From: Phoronis australis
Lineage: Eukaryota > Phoronida > Phoronidae
Assembly (NCBI GenBank): GCA_002633005.1
Contig: NMRA01000566.1
Span: 161,654 to 225,653, forward strand
DNA length: 64,000 nt
Direction of reading: 5' to 3'
Of the stretch, positions 43,171 through 54,300 are shown in pieces. The translations under genes and the position numbers were made by a program. The notes under the pieces were generated by a model. The model saw nothing but the letters and a program-made list of their open reading frames with translations, was not told where the DNA came from and did no database searches. Numbering within the stretch: the stretch's first letter is position 1; each line of letters begins with the position of its first letter.

Positions 43171-45170
43171 GACTGGTCCTGTTCAGTCAGAAGTTCACCG
43201 ACTCTGGGTAGTGCGAGTCCATACTCAGGCACAGGCCTTGCTTTTGAGGTAGTTTCCTGTATCTCAAATGTTCAGTGGTGTCATTGACATAACTCACTAA
43301 AGCTTAAAGCTTTTGTGATCGGATTTTTTGCAGAATAAACTCTAAAGGAACATGAAGGCCCATCGACATTGTCCGCCATTTTGTCTTTTTAAAATGCACT
43401 TGCTTCTTTCAAAACCAGTCATTACAAATATTAATTCTTACTCGTTTAATCTTAAAGGCATTTCTACAGAGTTTTCAAATTAACATGATAATGTAAAAGA
43501 AATGAAAGAATACAAGAGGGTTACACATACATTATTTAAATATCCACAAGCTTAACCTCAACTGACTCCCTCAGTGGGCAAAGGTCATCGGGTTCATGTT
43601 TGATACTAGCCGCGTAATAAACCCGGAAAACATCTTCTTTTCATCTGAAAGAGTTTAGACTTGGTTTCTATAACTATTTAAAGCAGACTTGTTGCCTAAA
43701 AGTTTGTTCAAATGGTCTGTACACTCTGCTCGTGATTTCCAAACTATGAAAATAGACAGTTTTGCAAGACAATTTTCACTAAGGTGCAAAGTTGAGGCAA
43801 GATTTTTTGTTGCTCAGTCATCAAGACTAACTCTTTAACTGTATGTTCAAAACGTCACATAAGGCTACAAGGTGTTTTATGGCAGTAAGAAGGTCACAAA
43901 AATGGTCACTAAAATTAGCCCCAAAAAGTGGTCTGTGGATTATCTTCCCTGTCTAGCACAAAACTGTCAGATTTTGATAAATGGCACAGAATTATGTACA
44001 GTATACGTTGGTTATTTCAGCCACCAGAATATAGGTTTTGATCTATTTTGTATGCTACTCTTTTTTGTTGATGAAAAATGCGATTTTTGAGACGGCTAAT
44101 ATGCCCAATTGTGCCATTTTGTGTGATCATGCTCCAGCGGCGAAATTTGAGGTCATTGAGTGCACAAAATTTGGCATTTGGGTTTATGTTAGGATACCTA
44201 CCCATGTACAAAAAATGAAGTTGTTTTAAATTTTGACGTATAGACTGATTTTTGAAAATCTACTGGTTTTTATATGGACTGTCTCTTAAAGTGTTCTCGT
44301 CGACGTCGAAGCAACCGTCGTTGCAAACCAAAGAGCTCACATGCAGGCCCTCTGAGTGACCTGTCTCATACTCATGAATCGTTCACAAATTTGTGCAATT
44401 TCCTGACAAGGGAATTCTCTCGTGGAACTACAGAGAAAGTGCCACAGCGTGATTGAAAGCCCCGCTTTAGCAAAAATGTCTCAAAATAGCGCAAAAGTGC
44501 TGAGCGCAAATCAAATAACTTGGACACCCGATGGAAAAACAAATATCGTGCGTGTGTTTTGTCGTCCACGCTGGCACGTCACGTGGGATAGTAAATAACA
44601 AGTCAGCGGCTAATACATTTACTGCAGAATTTCGATATGCTTTGAAGTGTTGATACCAACTATTATTTTACACTCGAAAATGGTGTTGAGTAACACTTTA
44701 AAGTACTAACTGCAAGCTAGTCGATGTATTTTTGATTTCGAAAAAGTTAAACATAAACTGAAAAAATACTATTTGATAAATTTGGCACTGCATTGTTATT
44801 ATTTTACACTGATTTTGAAACATTTTTTCATGTAATCTAGTATAAGTCACAGAAAGTCAACAATGTGTCTGTAGGTATGAGGGTTAACTGAACTAGTGTA
44901 CTCAATTCCAATACTGTACACTTCTCTGAACACTTTTGATTTGTTCTATGTTGTTCTTCATTTGTCGGAACATTCCCCTGGTGAGATTGTTCCGACCACC
45001 TACCGCCCATATTCAACCAAGTGTTCTCACCCGTTTGTCTGATGTGTATACCTCTGGCGAACTATCATGGGCAAGTCTCGTTAGTTCAGCGTGTCTACGT
45101 ATGCCGCGTAACAAGCATTACATGCATGATGTCTAGTAAAGTGATGCCTTCGAAGTGTCACTGCATGATG
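43171..45170. other. Repeat-derived intergenic sequence
   Basis: The inverted relative of the 40867 repeat ends near 44290. No intact frame is recognised. Confidence 0.4.
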
Positions 45171-45492
45171 CAGTGGCGAGTCTAGGATACCATAAGGGGG
45201 GGGGGGCAAGATGTTGCCTTAGAGAATTGGATAAAGCGCGATTGTATGCACAGGAGGCCCGAAAAGTTGCGGGGTTGGCGATGTGGACCCTGGTGTACCC
45301 AAATTTTATCGGACGACGGAGGACTAAAAAAAGGGGGGGGGACACGGTTCCGCCGCGCACTGGGCCCTCCCCCCGCTGCCATTACAAATTGGTGCACTCG
45401 ACATTTCTTCACGCTGCCGCTGTTTAATTTTCCTTGGACCAGCCAAGGAGAGGGCGGCCCCCCTGGGTCCCCCCTCCCTAAATCCGCCTATG
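45171..45492. mobile_element. hAT-like MITE rich in G/C homopolymers
   Basis: The left end CAGTGGCGAGTCTAGGAT and the right end CCTAAATCCGCCTATG are imperfect inverted repeats of the CAGTGGCGGATCYAGG type used by hAT elements. Just inside are a G run (about 45196-45207) and matching C-rich tracts near 45455-45478. At about 320 bp with no transposase, it is a non-autonomous element. I could not define a clean 8-bp target duplication. Confidence 0.55.
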
Positions 45493-45820
45493 TGATGTGC
45501 TTACGAGTTTTCTACAATCCTATGAGTATTTTTGTGAGATCATCTCTGGTACACTCTCGGCGTCTACACTCAGTCTTGCTTGACAATCTCTTTACATAAC
45601 CTTCATGAAATTCACGTGGCTGGCAACTTTTCTTCTATGGATCTTAGGAAGCGCCCAATAGTTTTTGAGCCACGGTTCAGTTTGCCTGCCTCAACTTCAT
45701 TAAACATTGGCGCTTGATGGGTTTGCTTTACATTTCAAGCTCTGTGCTGCGTTCGAAAGCTACAAATGTCATTTGCTTTATTTTTTAATTTATTCCGAGT
45801 GAATCAGTTGCCCCCTCGAC

Positions 45821-45959
45821 TTGGGCGGTGCACCATATGGGGCTGAGGGGGGTATAGCAACCCATTTTTTTCAGGGTCCGGCGCCCATGGTCTATGGGCG
45901 GTGTACCACAGGGGGACTGGGGGGCTATAGCCCACTTTTTCTGTGCTACGACGCCCATG
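45821..45959. repeat. Hairpin repeat, two copies head to tail
   Basis: Copies at about 45821-45889 and 45893-45959 are joined by CATGGTCTATGGGCGG. Each has TGGGCGGTGYACCA at the left and a G-rich centre with a TATAGC core. The right ends differ: GGCGCCCATGG in the first copy and CGACGCCCATGC in the second. The arrangement is a tandem pair. Confidence 0.8.
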
Positions 45960-46939
45960 CTTGCCCCACTTTTTGCTCAGCCTTGACTTACTTAAACCTT
46001 TTCTGTTTGCAAGCTGGAAGTTGAAATTTCTAGCATTAGCATTAGGAAATTCAGGTACCCAATAGAATGTTTGGGGCTGTGAAAAATCTGGCTGATTTCT
46101 TAAATCTGGAGAGTTTTGGCAGTCTAAATGAATTTAAGTGTCTCTCAGTTCTTAGAAATCGCCGTATGCAAATGTTGGCTTTTTGGCGAAAACTACTGAT
46201 TTGGAATGTTTTTTTTTCAAGCAGTTAATCGTAAAATGTGGAAGATTGACTTTGGAATCAGTTTCAATAGACTTTATGCAAGGTTTTTGAAGCCTTTGGC
46301 CCATTATACTCCTCAAAATTTCAGGATTTGTCAGTACATCGACGTGTGGAACAGACTGTTGGAGCTGACTAGACCCGGTATTTCAAGCCCCAAATCTGCG
46401 AAAACTGTTGACTGACACCTTAGTGTTCCTGTTACGCATGCCTTTAATTACTAATCATGGCACAGCTGTCTAGTATGCAGTATGAGCTGTGTTTTCACGA
46501 TCCGTGGACACAAATGTCATAATATGACATTGCCTGTCTCAGCCATGCACCAAGCTGTGCGAACATCTGTTCGTTTCTAATGGATTCCGATCCGACTAAT
46601 ATGCAAAAAGTTAACTTATCTGACTTCAGAAATAAATGATGCTCTACGGATCATCTACCCACCCTCATTTTTGCTGTAGGCTATCCCGTTCAGTTGCATT
46701 AACAGTTACGATTTTCGAATTCTATTAACAAAACACATGACCTTTCTGGCTTTCACATAATTATAACAAATCCTCAAACGTTATACTAGCGATCGGACTC
46801 GGCTTCGGCAGACTCAGCCATACAACATATCTGGCTTCACGAATTTTTGAAAAAAGCCTTCTAGTTTTTTCTAGTGAAACACGTTTTGTGAGTGCTATGA
46901 ATGACAGGGTTGCAAGGCATGGTACAAACTAAAAAATAT

Positions 46940-47133
46940 CTATGTGTGTTGCTTGTTTAATGCGATGTTTTCATAACCGACCGGGTAAATACATTCACAA
47001 GCGAAGCCCGTAAACACGCCGGGGCTGTGTCTCGGGTCAACAAAACGATTAATTGGGTTGCGCCAACGTCCACAATGTTCACTATTTCCGCTGCACCAAG
47101 CAAGACATCTCGCCGCTGCTACGGACTTCCATT
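46940..47133 (-). CDS. Possible orphan terminal exon, Cys-rich
   Basis: An acceptor (ATTTAG, minus strand) is followed by 194 nt open to a TAG stop, encoding WKSVAAARCLAWCSGNSEHC, then CGRWRNPINRFVD and GFACECIYPVGYE. Six cysteines in 64 residues and a late C-x-C echo the last exon of the PGTT/Cys-rich gene (GRCV ... YECVCVP). I found no upstream exon with a matching phase-1 donor. It may be a chance frame, a pseudogene or the end of an unfinished gene. Confidence 0.25.
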
Positions 47134-47261
47134 CTAAATTCACATTCCTGTTAATGTTTTGTACTTGAAATGTCTGTTATACTATGAATTACACAACAGC
47201 GACAAGCGACAAGACAAGTCAACTAACTCTGCTGGCATTACCAGGGCTGCGTTCCGTAGAC

Positions 47262-47440
47262 TAAAGGGCCTTTCATACTAACGTCGACGCGTCGATGGTT
47301 TGGGGAGTTGCGGTCAGTATGAACGCTTAACTCCGGTCCTGGATCGCAGTTAAGAGCTCCAGTTAACATCGCAGTTAATAGGTGGATTTAAGACCGCAGC
47401 GTCGACGCTGCGGTGCAGTATGAACGCTTAACTCCGGTCC
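47262..47440. repeat. MITE-like segment with a perfect 22-bp palindrome and a 25-bp direct repeat
   Basis: The palindrome at 47393-47414 is exact and centred on GTCGAC. CAGTATGAACGCTTAACTCC, extended by GGTCC, occurs at 47315-47339 and again at 47416-47440. The left part GGGCCTTTCATACTAACGTC resembles the start of non-autonomous DNA elements, but I could not find a matching right terminus. Confidence 0.55.
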
Positions 47441-50400
47441 AATCGAAGTTATCGCCAGGTGCCACTGTTATCATCAACAGTTACAGAGTAGTGCCGTCAC
47501 TAATAACTACTTATTTTTGGGTTTAATGATAACCAATCGATTTAAAAATGAGTTTTATGTCATTTAAGTTTTTGCAAAACATAAAATTAATCACATTGTT
47601 TGTGACTTGAATTGATGATGGAAATAGAATCGGTAGTGAATATTATGATACCGGTAAAATATACGATTCAATTTTTAACCAGTTAGACAATAAGGGCGAT
47701 TTACGCCGGAAGCAATTTGGAAATAAACATTTTTGGACAAATTAAGGAACGCCCCAGACACTTCCGGTTTGTAAAGAAATTGAACAGGTACATGTAGTTA
47801 TTGTATTGTCATCCAGGCAATTCTAGAATGTGGAAAAGTATGGCAGTCGGAATGCAACAGTGTGTAAAGGTTTACAATAATCGCACGGAAGTGGTTTTTT
47901 GGGTGAAAATTGTCACATGTTTTGGATTCTTTCTCGTTCTTGATGTACATGTAGTCATCTGCGCTTGAAGAGGTTACACGCTCGTAAAAGTTGAAACAAA
48001 AACTTGGAATCGACTTTATTGGACTCTGTGCGACATTTGCAAAGTATTGGAGCGGATATACATATTTTTAGCCTTTGAACACCCTGTGAAAAAGAGAGAT
48101 GTAACTTTGTCCAAAACCACTTACGTTTAGACCGAATCATCATTTCAAGTGAAACCGGATGTAATCAATGCAGCAGTCTCTATGTATTCTATTGAGGAAA
48201 ATCCATAACTGTACTATTCCGTTACTTTCTGTCTTATTTGTACGTTTGTTGTATACTGTACATGTACATATCCAGTACATATGGTACTGGAAAAAGCTCG
48301 AATAGTATTGTGAATCGTTGTTTTGTTTGTTTGCCGTCTTGTCTTATTTCTTGTTTCAAAATAGAATTGTACAAGTTAACTCAAATCCCACGCTATGCAC
48401 AGCATGGAAATGTTTTATGCATGAATTACACGGGTGTCGCTCCCCGTAGAGTCTTCAGTCTGTGCATGCTGCGTATATTTAATTTGATTAAAAATAATTA
48501 ATGTCGTTTTCCCAAATATACAGCTGCAACAGAAGGTAAAAAATTTCATAAACATATTTTTTTTTCATCGCGTTGAATTTCGCATCTTTCCTGCAGGCTT
48601 GGCACCTGTCCGTTGAAAGGTTTACCCCAAGATATACCGGTGTCATAAAATTACGTTTTGTGTCTCAATAACAGAATCTGAAAATTGAAACTATGAGTAT
48701 TGTCATAATGTAGATATTCAATATATGGTATGAGTATGTATGGTAGGTGCACACTGCAAATTGTACAGTAAAACAATAAACATTGAAAATAATTAGCTAG
48801 TACTATTGTAATTGATTTACTGTAAACAACGTAGGACTATGATTATCAAATTGTTGAAATACAGGTCACCAGTCGACAGCAAAATGGTACAACAGCTCAG
48901 TGCTACTTGCTGCAACAGCTCAATAGTACGGAGATTGTGTAGAGTGGACTCCTCTGAAGCATTGGATCTCTGCGTTTTTCGATTTAACCATCGTCGAAAT
49001 CTTCCGGTAACAGTTGCCTCCAAAATCGTTGCTCACCCGTCCCAGATATCATTAACCAGTCTCAGAATTAGAAAACACCCTTGGCCGTTAGACTACTTTT
49101 TAGTACAGTTAAAGCTGTTGCGACTAAATTGCTGATCTTTGATCATGAAAAAGACAGACAATAAGAACGTGTTTGAATACAAAATAGTTATCATATAGTT
49201 TTCAGAAGGTTTCCAGGGATCTGAACAAAATAATCAAATTTGAAAGGGTTTCAGGAGCAATTTCTGATAGAACATTTGAAATAAAAAAATCTTCACTGTC
49301 CGTCACAGAATTGGCTGAAGTTTTACCAGTAAATTTTCATGTCTACCTCAGACGACACCAACCACCATAATACACTCATTGAACTATCCGTCTATTATTA
49401 TACCCTCCTAAAATTTTTACTTGAAGCACACAAAAATTCAGCTTAAAATGAACTATTGGTAACAGGACTACATGTAATCCGCATAAAGTACGGACTGATA
49501 TTAGATACTGTATAGGCATATTTAATGTTAATCCCCCAGTCCAAAATTGTTATTTCCCAAAAATGAAATTACCCCCTTCGTGGGTGCCCTCGTTTCGTCG
49601 TACCGCCTAATTTATGTGTAAGTACCCAAACTTAAACTATGTCAGTGGTAAAGATATAGAAAGTCGTAAAAAAGTGACTTTTGAAATTTGTGGACGCTGC
49701 ATAATGGTTACCACAATAAAGGTAAATATCTCTTCTTTTTTGATTTCATGCATAGACATTCAACTGAACATGTGCGTTTTTGGCTGCCAAGTGTCAAGTA
49801 CTTGTTATAATTGCTCAGCAATCTAAAATACCAACAGTGACTGAAAGTTTTGACTTGACTGTAGAAACTGATCGGAGTAGCGAATTTCAGTAGTGTGCGC
49901 CTTCGAAAGTCCGCAAAAACATTTATTGGGACCTGAATTATCAAAAAACAACCGTTCAGTCAAAAAAATCTTAATGGCATATATGGTGGGCGAACGGACG
50001 GGGATGGTCTAGGGAGGGGATTAATGCACCAGCACATTTCCGGCGATCCTGTCCGTGGTAGGTATTACAGGTATCACGAGGTTTTCTCGGTTGCATTACT
50101 CTATTCATCATCCCAATGCCAGCGAGGTATTCCTGGTGTGCTGTGGGCTGTAACTCTAACGTGAGAAAGTTTGATAATCTGGAAAAGTACCCGCGGATGG
50201 GTGATCTGAAGTTATTCACCTTCTCGACATCATTGAAAGACACGGAAGTGTGTTTGAGTTCGAAAATGAGGCCACGCGCTTTTTATCTCCGGAACAAAGG
50301 AGAGTTCTATCGCCGTGTAATCCGGGATGGCCCTAATCATTTCTAGCTTTTAAAGACCTATCTATCTCAAGGGATATTTTAGTTAAAACATTTGAAATAT

Positions 50401-51316
50401 ATAATGAATTAGGTAACGTGACTTATTTTGTAGTGTTTTTTTTTTGTTATCTAACTTCAATTTTTTTAACGCAATTTTGTATCTCGACTAAAATCAGAAA
50501 ATTGTCGATTATTCTCGTCTATTTCCGTAACTTCAATTTCCTATACAGTAGGAAGGATCTGAATTACGACTTTGTTGTCCTTGAAAGAGTGTAATTAACG
50601 TCTGAGCTTAAAAACATGGAGGTCTTGCGGTTTGGTTATTTTTGGTTCACATTTTGGCTCAGTATATACAGAAAATGTGCTCTATTGCCCAAATGCTTAC
50701 TCATTTGTTTGGATACGAAGCATATGGAATTTAACGTAATGGTAGGCTGAAATGGTGAATAAGTCACACTTGCTGCAACCAACGCTAAGTGTCCTCACTA
50801 ATCGCAAGTTACGCTTTGGAATTTCGGCCAAAGGAGTCGATTTGGTAAGAACTTGGAAGAAAAAAATCTTTCTGTTTCCAAGATTGTGTTTTTTCATCGC
50901 GCTAGCGTGAAATTGGGTTCAAAACTAGCTACCGTTGTGTGCGACACGTTGAAACATGAACGCTTTCTTTTCAGACTAGGAGTTTAAAGAGTTTTAACTT
51001 AAATTTTCCTATAAAACATATCACCTAATACGACTTGAAGCCCTGAAAGTAGTTTCAAAGCATTTCAAACTTGAAACGTTTTAGATTTACTTTCAAACGA
51101 CGAATTCAAATCTTTTTAAAGTACTGAAGGAGTTTTCAAGGGTTTGAAAATGTGACAAAGACCTAAAACGTATAATAGGTCATGTATTTAATATCTCCTT
51201 TAGCTTAAAGCAGGGCTTACTAGCCTTTTAAAGAAAAAAAAAGTTGCGAAAGGACAAACAGTAGGGTGATCTTTGCTAACTTGTCGCTGCTGAGATTATA
51301 TTGTCGCTTTAAAGAT
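47441..51316. other. Intergenic sequence, no gene recognised apart from the weak THAP-like frame
   Basis: A possible acceptor and short frame at 47965-48068 (minus strand, ICISAPILCKCRTESNKV) has no partner exon. Nothing else is supported. Confidence 0.4.
50116..50346 (+). other. Weak THAP-like open frame
   Basis: The ATG frame starts MPARYSWCAVGCNSNVRKFD and continues GDLKLFTFSTSL. The C-x3-C pair and following basic residues recall the first half of a THAP zinc finger, but no C-x2-H closing pair follows. It could be a transposon remnant. The 3' part (around 50263) shares AACAAAGGRGAGTTCTA with the duplicated region at 58975 and 60176. Confidence 0.2.
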
Positions 51317-51321
51317 TTATT
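51316..51321 (-). terminator. AATAAA overlapping the stop codon of the PGTT/Cys-rich gene
   Basis: On the minus strand the end of the frame reads GAA CAA TAA ATC, so the TAA stop lies within an AATAAA hexamer. If this signal is used the 3' untranslated region would be only about 20 bases. An ATTAAA about 130 bases further down is an alternative. Confidence 0.3.
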
Positions 51322-54300
51322 GTTCACCAAGTGGAACACAAACGCATTCATATTCAACCACTGGCAACGTTATCCAAGGACAATCCTTAGGATGACCACA
51401 TCTAACCTGGTGTTGGTTAGTTATTCTCCTGGTCACACATCTTCCGTCGAAGGGTTTCCTGTTCTTATCTAGCTCGCGGCATTCTTCTCTGAAAAGAGTA
51501 CATTAAAACAGTTATATCGCCAAAAGCGCCTTCAGGCCAGTGCTGTAGTGGGGCGTAGGCTTACGTACCGCTTACGCACCGTAAGTTATGTGCAGTGCTC
51601 AAGGTGATACGGTGGGCTTTGGGCGCCTACTTACGTCTAATTTTACCACTGCAGCACTGCTTTGGGCCTTAGGTGAACATCGGGGATGGAAGCGGGGGAC
51701 GACATATAGTTCCCCCGATATTCCAATGACACAAGTATCAGTCAATTATTAGTTACTAAACAGTTTATTATTTGAAACAAATTTTAAAATTAATGTTCTT
51801 CTACGAAGTGTTTCGTGGTTGGTTTGAGCGATGTTTTACTGCAATGTCCTTGAAATTCAACATCCCTACAACATCGACTGAGATCAACGCCAACATCCAC
51901 GGTGAAGCTCGGTACAGTATACTGGCAGGGCGTCTGGCAGCGTTATCACTTGTGGCTTGCACACAAATTCTAATAATTTGAATAGACTGTTGCATCATTA
52001 TTGAAATCAATTGCAATAAGTTAATTTCACTTCCTTTTTGGTAATGTGTGCGTGAAGCCAAGAGATCTCACCGAGAAACGTGGAAAAGGGAGACTGCAGA
52101 AGAACAATCTGAAACTCACTGGAGGAAATATTATCACATGATAAACTGTGGAGTACTCGACCAAAAGTCTCAGTATCCTCAAAACCCTTTAAGTAAAGAA
52201 GTATTTGCTCCCAGCTATGCAGTAGGAACTAATCGACAATGCCCTCTTAACATTTTCTGAGCTAAACAAATTGCATTTTTATTCAATGACAACTTGAAGA
52301 TGTGCAGTTTGGCCTAAAGCATCACAATATACATACATTTACATATGTATGCATACATTTATATGCATGCATTCACAAATACATTACATACATACACTCA
52401 TGCATACATATTTCATTGAAAACACGACTTTGATGTGTTTTTACTAGTTTAATTTCAGTTCTTTCCAACTCTCTAACTAGAGATCTTGTCTTTACATCAC
52501 AACTGTGCAACAAAAATCCAAAAGACATGAGTTGGTAACATAATTTACAAAGCGATATTTCGAGACACATATCTCATCTTCAGGCTACTATTTACAACTA
52601 GTTCACAGTGAAACCCACATCAGAAATGACAACTGCAATATAACACGTGAAGTTGGCATGCGCAACTATGACGATAAAAACAAATATATGCGTGTAACAG
52701 GAGTCCTTGAACTTTGTTTAGGTTTTCAGCTGTTACTTAAGCTTGGTGTCAACAGTGGTGTATGACGTTTATAAATATTTCTTTGTGGCGTATTCTTATT
52801 GGTTACTTTTTAGTGTATCGCATTTGATGCTGCGTTTGGTTTTCAGCGTTTGAGGAGGTTTCAGCCGAATTTCTTTTCAAGATAAGGCGTGTTTTGGTTT
52901 TCTCTCAAAATTCTACATTCTTTTTATAAGTCTTACCGGTCGTAGACATACTACGCTAGCCGGTAAGACAACAATTATAAAACTAACAAATTTGCACTTT
53001 ACAAAAGTATTTTTCTGATAATTTATACGGCTGATTCTCAGGTAGTTAAATGGATGGATCCGTTTTGTAAGTTATGAGTATTACTTTGACGTGTTCAACA
53101 TAAATTTTATTTCAATAGAAAAATTATTTTATGTATAACATCAACGTTCACAAATACGGGTTTTCGTTGAATCAGAGAAAACACACAACGCTGCCTAACA
53201 CCTCACAAAGTCTCTGTCACAAATATGCATACGTTGCTGTGCAACATAATCTATAGACCACCGAAATAACGAAAGAGTCCTTCGAGTTCCAGTTAGCTGC
53301 TCGTTCAAACTGGGTTTTTCAAACATTATTAGAAGCGACTCTAATGTTCGTAACCTATGTACATCATTTCCAGTGTATCTATTGACTGTATTGTCGACAA
53401 TCTCCTGGCGAGTTATTTTGCGACCATGAACGTTTTGAAGGTGGTCTTTTATGAAACCGTTTTGTAAATGCTTTGAAAGTCGCCGTGACAAGGAACACAC
53501 TGTGTGCCCAATGTAATTTTGTTTCTGATGAGGACGAAAACATTCGACCGCGGGACAAGTAAACTCATAGATTATGTTCTTTAGGACTTGTTCATCTTGT
53601 ACATAAATTTTGGACATACAGTTTTTGTAGAATAGTTTTTTAACATTACCAGTAAATCTTTGTACATGATAATGTTGTTCAACTTTTGAGACAAACCGAT
53701 TAATATGCTTATCCACAAATGAATTTGTGTAACCATTATTTATTAGAAGTTGTTTTACATGTTAGACTTCACTAATGAACAGTTTCCAGTCTGACGAAAT
53801 AGTGTGAGCTCTCTTTAAGAGATTGACTAAAACAGCTATCTTATGACGCTCAGGACAGTCACTATCAGCATGGAGACAAATACCTTTGTCAGTAGGCTTG
53901 TGATAAACTGATGTGATGAATCTTGTGTCCGAGTTGAATATAAGTAGAATCTTGTGTCCGAGTTACATATAAGTACATCTAGAAATGGAGTCTTATCATT
54001 CACAGATATTTCATGAAGGAAATTTCAATACTGAATGGTTATCAAGCACAGTCTTAAGCGATAATGTGTAGTTTACATGTACATGTATGTTCTCAGCTAT
54101 GCAGCTCCTAATACACACTTACCTGTCTACATCGCATATTGATTCCACAAACGGTATTAGCAGTTCGTAGCACTTATCAATTTTTGTTACTTTTTGGGTT
54201 GTTTTTGAGCAATTTTTAAGGGTAACGTTGTTCTGGCAATCTGTGTCTGAGCAGGTAAGGTTTGTTCCAGGGGAGGCAGTAGTTCCTGGGGAGGGAGTAG

